Source: Trichobilharzia szidati
Lineage: Eukaryota > Platyhelminthes > Trematoda > Strigeidida > Schistosomatidae
DNA length: 64,000 nt
Assembly: GCA_944472155.2 (NCBI GenBank)
Contig: OX235277.1
Span: 9,310,804-9,374,803, forward strand
Reading direction: 5' to 3'
In this document: positions 13,128 to 24,904 of the stretch, one piece after another
How the letters are laid out: each line of letters starts with the position of its first letter
Numbering within the stretch: position 1 is the stretch's first letter
The notes under the pieces: model-generated
Told to the model about the DNA's origin: nothing
Database searches by the model: none
What the model saw: only the letters and a program-made list of their open reading frames with translations
Position numbers and translations under genes: made by a program

Positions 13128-13932
13128 ATGAGTGATCCTAGCCTCAAGGTTATTCAGATTCGCTCAACCGCCAAAACAATCCAGCTAGTACCATATTGGC
13201 CAGATAATGCTGAAACGTGGTTTCAGATTGCTGAGTCTGATTTTTGTGAACATGGCATAACTGATCAACGTTCACAGTTCCTTGCAGTTATTCACGCCCT
13301 ACCGCGGGAATTCAGCAGGTGCGTAACTCTGCAGATGTCGGTAAGTAACTCGTACGAGTTGCCCAAAGCATCCCTCCTGAAGAGAAACGTTCTCACAGAT
13401 CGACAACGTCTGGATGAGTTATTTCGTAACATCGAGTTAGGAGATCAGTTAGCCGTGAGCATGCTGGCAAGAATGAAAGAGATCATTGGCCAAAGTCAGT
13501 TCGATGAAGGACTGTTCAGAGAACTATTTTTATCCAAACTGCCACAGTCAGTTCAGACTGTACTTGTGACACTTCAGGGTGTTCTCATAGATGATTTAGC
13601 TGTCTCTGCAGATAGAATTCTAGAGATAACGAAACGGCCAGTTACTGAAGTATACTCTGTTACCGAAGGATTCTGCAATGATAGAGTTAATCAACTCCGT
13701 CCAGCAGATGCTTAGGTCAAACAAGCCTAGCAATTCCTCCTATCGTCGTTCTAAATCCCCTCAACGGCAAAGCGCACGTGGACGATCTAAGTCCAACACA
13801 CGCTCTCTCAAAAATCCTGACTGGTGTTGGTATCACAACACCTATGGCAAGGAAGCGAAATGTTGTCGAAAACCTTGTGATTTCGGCAAAGCCTCCAAGT
13901 CTGTGGGAAACTATCCCGCCGGCACGCGTTAG
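13128..13932 (+). pseudogene. gag: Gypsy (CsRn1-like) gag
   Basis: Capsid-type Gag. The ATG at 13128 gives MSDPSLKVIQ and opens the frame to 13715. It contains WFQIAESDF, the LFRELFLSKLP segment typical of Gypsy Gags, and DDLAVSADRI. The product then shifts to another frame (13678-13932), which holds a basic linker and WCWYHNTYGKEAKCC..C, a C-x2-H-x9-C-x3-C pattern. That CHCC finger is the hallmark of the CsRn1/Kabuki group rather than the usual CCHC knuckle. The frame change may be mutational or programmed; the stop at 13930 suggests decay. The protease frame follows at once. Confidence 0.8.
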
Positions 13933-13982
13933 CGGCAACCGTCGCCGGTGGCACTAGCCGCTTACTTTACATCCATGATGTA

Positions 13983-14430
13983 ATGAGCCAGACTAGATAT
14001 CTAGTCGACACAGGCGCCGAAGTCAGCGTCCTTCCTGCTACAGCAGCAGATCGACATAAGGATCCTAACTTCAACCTACAGGCTGCAAATGGAAAACCAA
14101 TTGCAACCTATGGTCGGAAATACGTCTATCTGAACGTAGGTTTACGCAAACCTATTCAGTGGATTTTCCTAATCGCTGACGTCACAATGCCCATCATCGG
14201 CACGGACCTACTTAATCATCATGATTTGCTCGTAGACGTCCGCCGTAAACGATTAATTGACAACACTACTAGTTTGTCTATCAAAGGCATAACTTACAGT
14301 GGCCCCAGCTTGTCAATCGTTAAGATGAAAGCAATCCTCGATCCAACTTTTCAACCGATTGTTGACAAATATCCGGAACTGAATTGCCCATCTAACGACC
14401 TCCCGCGTATAACCAGCAATGTTATGCACC
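13983..14430 (+). pseudogene. pro: Gypsy aspartic protease, truncated polyprotein
   Basis: Retropepsin-like domain: YLVDTGAEVSVLP carries the catalytic D-T/S-G triad, followed by PIIGTDLL, the conserved second half. It processes the Gag-Pol polyprotein in intact elements. The frame reads through from about 13935. The expected RT, RNase H and integrase are absent: the sequence changes to LTR at 14431, and the ORF closes at 14463 inside LTR sequence. This is an internally deleted copy. Confidence 0.85.
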
Positions 14431-14523
14431 ACCACCATTTGGTACTCGAAGAACGAACACTATAGAAGTTGTTGGTATAAGATCTTGCGTTAGTATAATC
14501 CGTACAACTCGCGAACGTTCGAT
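14431..14523 (+). repeat. truncated LTR copy of the 12.7-14.4 kb Gypsy element
   Basis: Nearly identical to 12904-12998, but lacks both ends of the LTR. It joins protease coding sequence directly at ACCATTTGG, a short string present at both parent sites. Confidence 0.8.
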
Positions 14524-15416
14524 ATCATCAATCAACTAAACACTTATAACCTTGCAGATATTCTTTTTTGATATGTGATACGAGATAACTTCAGATGTGG
14601 GCATACAGTTCTGTTTACTTGAATTGCAGAAGAATTTAAAGGTGAGGCAATTTGAACACTGGTAAGTTTCCGTCGAATAATGGAAGGTATTTCCGAAACG
14701 AGGACTCTCGTCTTTGATTGTGCGCAGCCCATACATTTTGATAAACTTCATTGCGTTGCAGCGAAAAAAATTTTCCATCCAATTTTCTCGTGTTCTTTTT
14801 GTTCTGCATATGGCGGCAGCACTGCATGGTAGACCGGTACTCCCTAGGATATGAACTCGTTACTATACGTAAGTGTGATTCCGTAGGAGCATTATCGATC
14901 GATAAAAGTGGTGAATTATAAGCGCTTTAGTCAAGCCTAAACATCTGCCTAAAGCTACGCGATTACGTCTCCTAGTCATAGGTAGATCTGTAGGGATCAA
15001 TGACAAAAATACCCAACTTCAGTATTTGAAAAATAAGAATAAAACGTAGGCACTGGAGTGGAATTCGGTTTCGTATAAGATGAAGTGTACTCAAAAGTAG
15101 TGCATTGCTATTATTTCACTTAAAGCGTGATGTCAATCCATTTGAATACGGGTGTTAACGTATAGTGTAAGACGAAGTGTACACGAGACGAATAATTGAA
15201 TAGGTTGAGCTGTAGCTATCTTAGTAAGATTTCGCTTACGTTGAATTATGCCAACAATTACTTTCTCAGGTTTCATTGATAAGTCAGGCCTCTATCCCGT
15301 CATGATTACAAATTCTGTTTCACTCAGACAGAATAAGAAAGGTATGGTAAGCAGGATGTTAAGCATATTTGATGAAAATTGATAAGTAAATGGCTTTACA
15401 CAATTGTTTTTCGTAA
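14524..15416. other. mostly unassigned, with a PLE scrap at 14920-15006
   Basis: No gene. At 14920-15006 (+) a short frame reading HLPKATRLRLL followed by GINDKNTQL matches the end of the GIY-YIG region of PLE-A (compare 7405-7470). Nothing else is recognised. Confidence 0.45.
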
Positions 15417-16640
15417 TTATCTCGGTGATGTCGAATTGTTGTGACCAGGTTGACTGACGTTACCGGACATCTGCGCATACTTGTTGCACAATTGGTTCCT
15501 GCTGGTTTGGTTCGCTCTCAGAGATCCCTGTTGCCGACCTTTTATGGATGGCCGTGTGATCTTGAGTAGTGTTGAGCGAAAGCAGCTGCTGATGGAGGTC
15601 TTTAGTTTGTTCAAAGCGCTCTTCATGACGCGCCAAGTCTCTGATCCACAAGGTAGCACTGACTTCACATTGGAGTTGAAGATCTGGATCTCATTTTTCA
15701 TGCTGAGTGCTGCTTATCTCCACACAGACTTGAGAGTAACGAAAGCTTGCCTTGCTTTCCCAATTCTACCTTTGTTATCCTCATCAGTTCCGTCTACCTG
15801 TAGTTGAAACGATGCTTCCCAGGTTCGTAGGTAGAGGGGGTTTCCTCTTTCGTATTTCTCCCATTTATACTGATCGTTGTCTCTTGTTGTTGCTGCTGGC
15901 CATGAATCTTCATCACCTACTTATTTTTTCTCTATATTCGCCTGAAGTTTTATCTTTGATGCTTTTCTGCCAACTTGTTGCTTTTCACTTGCATATCTTG
16001 CAGTTTGTTGGAAATCAAACAAATATCATAGGCGAAATGGGTTTATTTTACGCCTGTCTCGTCGTTGCCCATAGTCAGGAAAATCATTGGGGATAGTAGG
16101 CAGCCAGCTTATCTTACTCCCCTCTTCGCTTCGAAGGATTCTGTGAGTTTCCTGTTGTGGATTACTTGCTATTCAGCATTGTCGTACAGCTGTTGAATGA
16201 GATGTATAACTGTCGGTGGTAGCAGTGTAGTAGTTTCCGAATCGCCTCTCGATCGACGCTGTCGAAGGCCTTTTCAAAGTCGAAGAGGTCGAAGCAGACA
16301 ACTGACTGCCATTTTAAGCTCTGCTCAAGGATGATCCGCAGTGTTGCGATTTGATTGATAGGTGACTTGCTTCTTCAATTGCTTCCGTGGGGATTTCGTC
16401 TGGTCCCTCTGCCTTCCAGGTTTTTAGCATCTTTAAGGTCTTCAGGACCTCGGCTTTATTCAGGGGTTTGGTATCCACTGGTAGTTCTATTTCCACTGTT
16501 GGTATTATTGGGCGCGTCTTATGTGGTGGTCGATTAAGAATTCCTTTGAACTGTTCAGCCCGGTGTTTCCTCTGCTACACCTCTTTGCTGATTGACTTTC
16601 CACTTTCATCCTTCACTGGTTTAATTCCCCGATAGGAACC
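15417..16640 (-). pseudogene. RTE-B reverse transcriptase, 5'-truncated
   Basis: Minus-strand non-LTR element of RTE type. From 16640 downward: the linker before RT (QFKGILNRPP), the start of RT (KAEGPDEIPTEAI, about 16400), motif A FDFEKAFDSVDR (about 16260-16290), RQGC-like and membrane-like blocks in shifted frames, and the C-terminal FNSNVKSVLPCGSETW (about 15690). Several stops and shifts are present. It is the most complete RTE-B copy here and serves as reference for the shorter ones. It resembles schistosome RTE families such as SR3/Perere-3. Confidence 0.75.
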
Positions 16641-16727
16641 TAGTTGTTTAATAGAATGCTGCCTTTAGCTTATTCTGTTTGCGAATTAATACTCAACATT
16701 CATTTCACTAAATGGTGAAATGATGAT

Positions 16728-16815
16728 AATAATAATATATTTCACATAAATTAGGCATTTACATGATTGACATACCGTTTGTACAGGCATGATCATATTT
16801 GACAAGTGCAATTTG
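16728..16815 (+). repeat. R1 repeat upstream of the CR1-like copy
   Basis: AATAATAAT run followed by a GTACAGGCATGATCA block, similar to 3677-3805 and the copies at 19.5-20.2 kb. Confidence 0.5.
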
Positions 16816-16959
16816 AAATGGAACACTGTTTAAGGACATTAAAAATTGGAAAGATGAAAAAAACCTCCAGAAACTTTATCAGAATAGATTACAAAATATT
16901 GGTTCAATCGGTTCTATCGGAACTGGCCAACTAGTCCCAACATTAAGTCCCCTACCAGC

Positions 16960-18694
16960 AGACAGCTTCACGTCAACTACCCCACAATACGCTGAGGTTG
17001 TAAGACTCACTGCCAGCTGCCTATACAGCAATGTGAGGGGGCTGAGAGGAAAAATAGGTGAACTCCGAAATCTCCAAGCACACCTACAACTGAAAATGAT
17101 CATTCTCACCGAAACATGGCTAACCCCCACTATCGCCGATGATGAAATCAGTATAGGTGATATGGTTTTGGTCAGGAGAGACAGGGATAATAAGGAAGGA
17201 GGGGGAGTTGCCATATACTTCGATAGGCAACCTAAATGTGTGCGCCCAACGGACCCACCACTTATTGAACTCCCAGACTCCATATGGTGTCATTTCACCG
17301 TAGGCCACACCAAGCATTTACTTGGTGGCATCTACCAATCTCCCACCTGTGGGGCAGAGCACAATCAGCTACTGCTCAGCACTATCACAGGGATACGAGA
17401 CTTGGGCTATGACCAAATCACCATTGCTGGAGATTTCAATGCCCCATCACTAAACCTTGGCTGGGGGTATGCTAAGGGAAAATTTGACAAAATTAACTGC
17501 AAGCTATTCGGAACACGGGACTGACTGAGAACGTTGGAGACGACACTAGGTGGGGCCCTAGTTGAAAGTCATCAAAACTAGCCTACATTCTAACTAGTGA
17601 CCAACTACCCGTCGAAAAGGTCCAGATCATGACTCCTCTAGGAAGTAGTGACCATGGAGTCACAGGTTTCGACCTCGTTCTCCGTGAGCATTTGCAGTGG
17701 AACGTTACGCGACCATGTCTGTGTTACAGCAAGGCTGACTATTCTGAAATGCGGAGGCTCTTGTCCGATGCAGACTTGCCCTCAGCATGGGATGAGCTAT
17801 CTGTGGATGTGGGAGGCGGTAAAAAAGATTATTCACACAGTAATCTCGGATACCGTCCCTTTAGTCACAACACAGCCCAAAAGAAAGTCATCATGGTTAA
17901 AGAGAGGCACGCAGCGTATTCTGCAAGCAAAGCGGAAGGCTTGGTTTACGTGGCGCGTATCTAAGAGCCAGATCGACCATGATGCATACCTGGAACTCAG
18001 GAACCGGTGCAATGCATCTGTAGACTGCAGAATGCAAGTTACACCCTGTGCAATGAAAGCTTGTCCTGCTCAACGTCGGAACGTGACCTAGGTCTAGTTC
18101 TAACGGAGAAAATGGACATAACCGTAAATTACACGGGAGACGTAGCGAGGGCATATGCGGTCATACACTTTACACATAGACAATTAGGCGCACTCACCCC
18201 TGAGCTCTTTCTAAGGTTGTATAAAACATACGTCAGACCGCATCTCGAAGTGCATAATATCATTGCAACCGCACTGCTTAGAAGAGACGCCAACCTCTTG
18301 GAAAGAGTCCAACGATGGGCAACAAAAGGAGTGGTTGATCTCCGAAATAAACCATATGATGAAAGGCTGAAGAAATTAGGCCTATTCACACTTAGTTACC
18401 GTCGTCTTAGAGGGATTTAATTACTCCCTACAAAGTAACAAATGATCAGAATCACCCAAACAAAGGTGTTCTGCCATTGAGTAGGTATAGGCTACCTCGT
18501 GGAAATCCTAGAAGGATAGCTCATCAGAGAGCAAGGACCCGGGTGCGCTCCCACTTCCTTTCACTGCGGGTTTGCCGTCCCTGGAATTCCTTACCGGCAG
18601 ATGTAGCTATGGCACCATCTGTGGACGCCTTTAAACGAAGGCTGGACAACCATGCAGCGACACAAGGACTGCATCCAAATGGCCTATCCCCTTA
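16960..18694 (+). pseudogene. CR1/Jockey-like element: APE endonuclease joined to C-terminus, RT missing
   Basis: The 5' part (to 17524) is an apurinic-type endonuclease: SNVRGLRGK, ILTETWLTP (catalytic Glu), then AGDFNAPSL. GSSDHGVTGF, the catalytic SDH box, follows near 17640. From about 18030 the frame passes directly to DLGLVL and TYVRPHLE, the thumb and post-RT C-terminal region, ending with RPWNSLPADVAMAPSVDAFK near 18570-18640 and a stop at 18693. The palm with motifs A-C (about 300 residues) is absent, so this copy cannot reverse transcribe. R1 lies just upstream as a possible 5' leader. Confidence 0.8.
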
Positions 18695-18719
18695 AAATCG
18701 CATACACCATTCAAGGGTA

Positions 18720-19525
18720 GAAGGTGAAGCTGAAAGCCTCGAGGATAGCTGGGGATAGGCCACAATGCAAGTCCAACACGCAAAAACTGAAGGACACAAT
18801 CACACAGGACATTTTCACTGCAACTGTCAGAGCAAAGCAGGAAACACTACGTGGCATCACTGAGGAATCATCCGTGGAAGACCATTGGAACTCTCTGAAG
18901 GTAATTTTCAACGAAACGTGTTCAATGGTTTTAGGAAGAAAGAAGAAACAAGACAACAATGGCTCTCAACGGACACTTGGAAGCTAATAGAGGAGAGGAG
19001 AAAGGTGAGGGAGAAAATGATTCAATGCAAAGATGGACAAGAGAAGGAGACGCTGAGCTCAACTTACACAGCACTGGACAAAGAAGTGAAGAAGAGTGCC
19101 AGGAAGGACAAAAGACAATTCTACGACAACCTGGCTACTGAAGCTGAGAAGGCAGCAGGCAAAAGGGACCTAAGGACACTATATCAGATAACCAAGTCTC
19201 TATCCGGGAAGAGATCAACACAAGTGAAACCTATAAAAGACAGCCAAGGGAACCCAATTACCAAAGAAGAAAGACAGATTAAACAATGGGCGGACCACTT
19301 CAAAGGACTCTTAAACCGACCACCACCTACAACCCGTCCAGTAATACCAACAACAGCACGTACACAACTGCAAGTTGACAACAATCCTCCAACGAAAACT
19401 GAAGTCATGAATGCAATCAAGCTTCTGAAAGCTGGAAAAGCAGCTGGACCAGATGGAATACCGCCTGAAGCACTGAAAGCGGACACAGAAACGACAGCAG
19501 ATAAAATAATAATAATACAATAAAA
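18720..19525 (+). pseudogene. RTE-B inter-domain fragment with abrupt (TAA)n tail
   Basis: Encodes the region between endonuclease and RT (KSARKDKRQFYDNLA, ADHFKGLLNRPPP) and the first RT residues, GKAAGPDGIPPEAL. The matching block on the minus strand near 16400-16620 shows it is RTE-B. After ADTETTADK the frame runs straight into AATAATAATACAATAAAATAATA, like the 3' terminal microsatellite of complete RTE-B copies (53945-53968). Almost all of RT is missing although the 3' tail is present. An upstream frame (18724-18987) is shifted by one base. Confidence 0.75.
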
Positions 19526-19537
19526 TAATAGCTGCCT

Positions 19538-20180
19538 GTATAATAATAATAATAATAATAGTATATTCTCATTTTGTACATGAGGGACGCCAGTTTACAG
19601 GCATCATCAATATGATAAATTACATATACGATTAGTAAACATATTTAATAATAGTAATTTAATAAAATACATTTTTTCCTACCTGTGTAGGACACACCAA
19701 TTGTACAGGCATGGATAAGTATTATTTAAATTACATAAATTTGGTTCATGGTAAAATTATAAGGTTGCAGTCATTTTGTCTATGGGAACAATATGATAAC
19801 TAGTCATTCAATGGAGCACATCGAGAAATATAGAAATATTGTCTTCGCATTAACAAAAAAACCCAAGTATGTTTTGGATGGATTACAAATACTTGGGAAA
19901 AAAATAAAGCTTGAAGTAATTCCTCCATATAACTTTGGTGTGTACGGCATCGAGTCTTATTCTTGATAATAATTTAAAATAAGTAATCCACTTGTATACT
20001 TTTGTCAGCATTTTCTTCGTAACATCACAAGTGAATAGTACTCAAGGTAGACTAATAATAATGGTAGTTCATATTTTCTTATAAACGGGTGTTTTCAAGA
20101 AATGCAAGCTATTTTGCAGACAAGATCAGTTATGTTATAAGTTACATTCGTGAAGTATTATAAATCAATACTTTTTATTG
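19538..20180 (+). repeat. cluster of three R1 repeat copies
   Basis: Three tandem but diverged R1 copies (about 19538-19632, 19662-19745 and 20064-20180) share the ACAGGCATxATCA / ACAAGATCAGT core and flanking AATAAT runs. No gene lies between 19526 and 20603; the right part is probably the 3' UTR of the minus-strand CR1-like element. Confidence 0.5.
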
Positions 20181-20603
20181 GTATAAAGATATATTTCACA
20201 ACTGTAATCCAGGTTGCGTCGTTGGTGAAGGCAATGCGCAATTCACGAGGGAATTGTAAGTTATGGGACCAATAATGTTTGCAGATCATTTGTCATTGTA
20301 AATGGGCAAATATCTACATTCTTCGTTCTCATCCAAAAAGTTAAATGGAAGCTGAAAAGGTGAGAGACAAAAGAAGACAAACAACAACAACGCAAAAGAA
20401 AGCAAGTGGAGTACTTAGGGGGTGATTAATGTGTATATATACATATATATTCTGTTTAGTAATTATACTTATTTTGGTGCACTAACTAACTATTCCCGTG
20501 ATGCTAACTTTTATATTGTGTGAACTAATATTATTGTCCTGTGTAAAAATGTCTATCATGTACTTCCAATAATATAAAAATTTATAATTGTAGTTTGTTG
20601 TAA

Positions 20604-22449
20604 CTACACGTTTAATGAACTTAAAATATCTATGTTGGACGAAAAAGTGGATGTAGGATTCAGACTCAGAAGTGCACTGTCATCTTTGAGCAGTCTGGTG
20701 ACTGAGGAGATGAACACTGCGAGTGTGTTTGCATCGCGCACATCAGCTGGTAGTCTATTCCAAATGACTGAAAACTTATTTAAGAAGAAATTATACCGCA
20801 TGTGAGTCTGACAATGCTCTATAGCGGCTAGGTTGTGATGATTTCTAAGATTGTAACTGATGAGAGCGGTAGGTTTAATTATTGGCTCGGAGGAGTGCAC
20901 GAGCAGATTAGTTAGCTTGTAGTAAAAAATCAGGTTTAGCTTAAGACGTCTTTTCCAGAGTGGTTCTAAACTTAGTCTGTCGCAACGTTCATAGTATTGG
21001 AGACCACTTTCTAAACCAAGAATTCTTAAGGTGAATTGCCGTTGCACTCCTTCTAACTTAAGCTTGTCATTTTGTCTGAGTCCGCTAAGAATAAACGGGC
21101 AGTATTCTAAAATAGGTCGGACACATACTTTATATAATAAAACCCTAGTTTCACAAGAAAAGAAATTGCGAGTTATGCATCCTAGTAGCCTTCGTGTTTT
21201 ACGTCTGGCATAATCAGTTTGTTCAGAGAACGTTAAGTTACTAGAGTATCTGATACCGAGATCTACGACTGAGTTGAGCTTGGCTAGTTTACGCCCATTT
21301 ATTTCAAGATTCAGGTCAAAGTTACTGTTTCCGATACAAATCCAGCCGCATTTATCAATGTTGAACTTAAGACAGGATTCAGTACACCATGTTGCGAGAC
21401 TACTTAGTTCAAGATGTATTTTATTCACCATATCGCTTAGTTCATGAGCGTGGCAGGAGTAAACGACTTTGAGGTCGTCAGCATATAGGAATGATTTACC
21501 CAAGGTGAAGCAGTTGCAAATGCTGTTAATGTATACTGTAAATAAAAGTGGACCTAGGACACTACCTTGCACAACCCCACTTGTGATCTGTCTGGGATGA
21601 GACAACACAGATCCAACCTTGGTTATTTGTACCCTATTGCTTAGAAAGGATTTTAACCAGCTCAGTAATGGATTGCGAATCCCACATGAATACAGCTTCT
21701 CAAAGAGAATACTGTGAGATACCATGTCAAATGCCCTAGATATGTCGAAGTAGAGAACAACAACTAGCTTACGTGCTTCGCGACTACTAGTGACGCAGTT
21801 GAAAAAGTCGAAGTGGCAAGTAACGCAAGACCTATTTTTGAGAAATCCGTGTTGAGACCTTGTAACAAGATCTTCCTTAAGTAGATAGTCTGACAACTGA
21901 TCTTTGACAACTTTCTCCATGACTCGCGAGACAACTGGGGTTATATTTATAGGTCTGTAATTGCGGACGTTTGCCTTATCACCGGATTTATAGTGTGGAA
22001 TTATGAAGCTAGTTTTCCACTCATTAGGGTAACTGCCAGTGTCCATAGATATCGAGAAGAATTTAAGAAGTAGTAGGGGTATATCACACCCACTGTTTTT
22101 GAGAATTATAGAAGCAAGGCCATCTGGTCCCGTGCTAGTGGAAGGTTTCAGGCTTTTAACTGCTTGTTCTATTAATTGGTCGGTGAACACTATGCTTCCG
22201 AGGAAAGAGCTAGTAAGGGGGCCGGTGTCACCAGGAATGCGCGTTTCTAAACTGAAGTTTGCAAACCACTCACTGAATATTTCACAGATGGTGGCAGGCA
22301 CATTGTAGATAACTTTGTCATGAAGTAAATAGGGGATGTCCCTAGTAGACTGCATTCGTTTTTTAAGAAGTGTTGTTAAGTTATAAACTTTGGAGGTGCT
22401 TTCAAGTGCCCTTAATTCTTCGTCGAGGTCCTTTTGAGAGCGTTGGCGC
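20604..22449 (-). CDS. CR1-like non-LTR reverse transcriptase, open to assembly gap
   Basis: Longest intact frame in the window (583 codons from the first ATG at 22355), and the frame stays open to the gap edge at 22449, so the real protein is longer. Visible blocks, N to C: SLKPSTSTGPDGLASIIL, NYRPINITPVVSRVMEKVV, HGFLKNRSC, motif A FDISRAFDMVSH (about residue 200), SGVVQGSVLGPLLF (motif B), FLYADDLKVVY (motif C, about residue 290), then YKVCVRPILEYC and a C-terminal WNRLPADV. No stop or shift was seen. The APE endonuclease should lie in or beyond the gap. It could still be active; alternatively it is a recent 5'-truncated copy. Confidence 0.9.
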
Positions 22450-22947
22450 NNNNNNNNNNNNNNNNNNNNNNNNNNNNNNNNNNNNNNNNNNNNNNNNNNN
22501 NNNNNNNNNNNNNNNNNNNNNNNNNNNNNNNNNNNNNNNNNNNNNNNNNNNNNNNNNNNNNNNNNNNNNNNNNNNNNNNNNNNNNNNNNNNNNNNNNNNN
22601 NNNNNNNNNNNNNNNNNNNNNNNNNNNNNNNNNNNNNNNNNNNNNNNNNNNNNNNNNNNNNNNNNNNNNNNNNNNNNNNNNNNNNNNNNNNNNNNNNNNN
22701 NNNNNNNNNNNNNNNNNNNNNNNNNNNNNNNNNNNNNNNNNNNNNNNNNNNNNNNNNNNNNNNNNNNNNNNNNNNNNNNNNNNNNNNNNNNNNNNNNNNN
22801 NNNNNNNNNNNNNNNNNNNNNNNNNNNNNNNNNNNNNNNNNNNNNNNNNNNNNNNNNNNNNNNNNNNNNNNNNNNNNNNNNNNNNNNNNNNNNNNNNNNN
22901 NNNNNNNNNNNNNNNNNNNNNNNNNNNNNNNNNNNNNNNNNNNNNNN
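22450..22947. other. assembly gap (498 N)
   Basis: Run of Ns. It interrupts the N-terminal side of the minus-strand CR1-like element. Confidence 1.
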
Positions 22948-23526
22948 TGACAAGTTTTACTGAGATCGAAAGAATATCTCGGGGAGTTCCGAAACCATGC
23001 TCAATGAGCCGCATAAAATCACAAGTTTTGTACGAGTAAATCATAAATTTACTTGATATTTGTTCAGTTGAACTCTGTATTCACGCTTAGTGAAAAAGAT
23101 ATGTACTTTCAAGATGAATCAACACACCTGAAATAGCGGATTCAATTTCGTTACGTTTCTTCTTTTAATGGATGGATATACACTGAATTGTAAACGCGGG
23201 AGAGACGATAGTGTTTGCTGATGGTGGGTTTTTCATATTTTTTAGGTAGCTCTTTTATGCACTGTTGGGTCTCGTAACAACTTAGTACATTTCGAAACGC
23301 GAAGAAATCCATTTTTGTTTACCTATTATTATTGATAGAAGGAATTTACGGTGTGACTCATTTATGAATCACGCCACATGACCACAATGGTATTAATTGT
23401 TAAGTGGTGTGATTTCAGTTATTTGTTTCACACTGTTGTTAACTCCAGTTTATAGTTAGGGTTCCCACTGTGAGTGTCTTGTCCGGAATTGTTTGGCACC
23501 GTGTGCCTAAGTAACAATGACGACGT

Positions 23527-23742
23527 TATGGTTCCACATGGGACGTTTTCCTTGGATTTGGATGTACTGCTAGTTTCCCTTGCTGAGAATATCAATGATG
23601 TGCTTGGAAGTTTACTTCAGTCAAGTCTAATGTGGAACTGTCGTCGTGCTTTATGGGATGAGAGAATTGCTCCAGAAATAATTGTGGCTCCTTCTGGGCG
23701 TTATTTTTTACTTTATTATGGCTTGATTCCACACTATTTTTA
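23527..23742 (+). CDS. hypothetical small ORF, possible host exon
   Basis: Open frame of about 71 codons from ATG at 23527, with ordinary amino-acid composition and no repeat family match in the window. Within it, NCRRALWDERIAPEII loosely resembles the helix near the N-terminus of GINS subunit Sld5 (pattern RAW-x-NEK-x-APELL). No convincing splice donor follows that motif, and the end of the frame (YFLLYYGLIPHYF) looks non-coding. I cannot assign a function; chance ORF is quite possible. Confidence 0.2.
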
Positions 23743-23794
23743 ATACAAGTATAGAATTTTCAAGATATGATACCAGTAGCCCGAATTCAGCAGG

Positions 23795-23895
23795 CCAAGA
23801 CCATTGATATCAGGTGTGCATCGGCTGGGGATCGAATCGCGGACCATGTACATGATCGGGGGCGTCCTCACCGCTGTGCCACTGACACAGACTTT
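23795..23895 (-). mobile_element. SINE1 tRNA-head relic
   Basis: Reverse complement reads TGGCACAGCGGTGAGGACGC (box A-like), a segment with CATGTACATGGTCCGCG, and GATTCGATCCCC (box B). It is the same layout as the full SINE1 copy at 34825-34995, but diverged. Confidence 0.6.
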
Positions 23896-24904
23896 CAGAC
23901 GAAGGTATTCTGACCTCACTTACTGTGATTCCTTATGATACATATAAATACGGTAGCTCTTTAACAGGCGGAAAATAAGTTGGCACTAAATTACAAGTAA
24001 CAAATGGGACTAAATTTCAACGACTAATTGAATAAGAAGAAAGGATCATAAAGGTCTTGTTGGTTTTCTGAAGGAAGCTGGTTTATCACTTGAATTCTGT
24101 ACTTCATGTGAAGTCTAATATAATTTGGTTTTATAATCCGGAAGACAAAACTAATCGTATGCAGTTGTTTGGTCTATGTTTCATATGTATAACTTTCGAA
24201 CTGTCGCACTAGTGCGTTTTGTTTTCAGCGTCAATATAAACGTGTCACTAACTTCCCGAATCTCATCGCTGCATACAAGTAGAAGAAAGGGTTACTGGTA
24301 TTCAATTTGCATTCCGCTAACATAGCGTAAGGAATAACAATGCTTCATAGTAGTCGGCAGTTTTTAATGATTCCAGGTGGATGAATTCCTTCTCAGATTA
24401 CTGGTGACTGACTATAATGCCGTCTAATTGTGACGTCAGTCCTTATTGGGGAATCTGTTTGTAATATACATAATACGTATATTCCCGTTGAATCCCGTGT
24501 GTCTGAAAGGCATTGGTAAATTTCTCCCGTCACATAATCGACCGTTCGTTACTACTTTGAAGTGACGATTGGGCTCGCATATCTCAGTGATCTAGTGGGC
24601 TTTCCTGGTTAGAAGGCGTCACTCAGGTCTCATTACAGCGACAGTTTCAGTGGGACTATGGCCAGGCTGCATGTTGCCTGAGTTAAGTGTAATTGGTAGA
24701 TAGGAGTGTATTGCTAATGTGTTTCGCTGCGCTACCTTCTCCCTTCACACAGAAATTAACATAGACTATTCCTGAAGTTGTTCACCTCAACTCTATTCAA
24801 GGAGGTCATTCTTTGGAAATTGGATTTTCCATATGGACAGTGGTCGTTCCCTATATGGATATGTGCTGGACTACGTCATGTGTAAGGCGAAGTTTCGTGA
24901 CTGT

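Noticed and set aside
15481..16096. Plus-strand ORFs of 108 and 114 codons
   Set aside because: Antisense shadows of the minus-strand RTE-B coding region.
22370..23044. ORFs spanning the gap
   Set aside because: They consist almost wholly of N-derived X residues.
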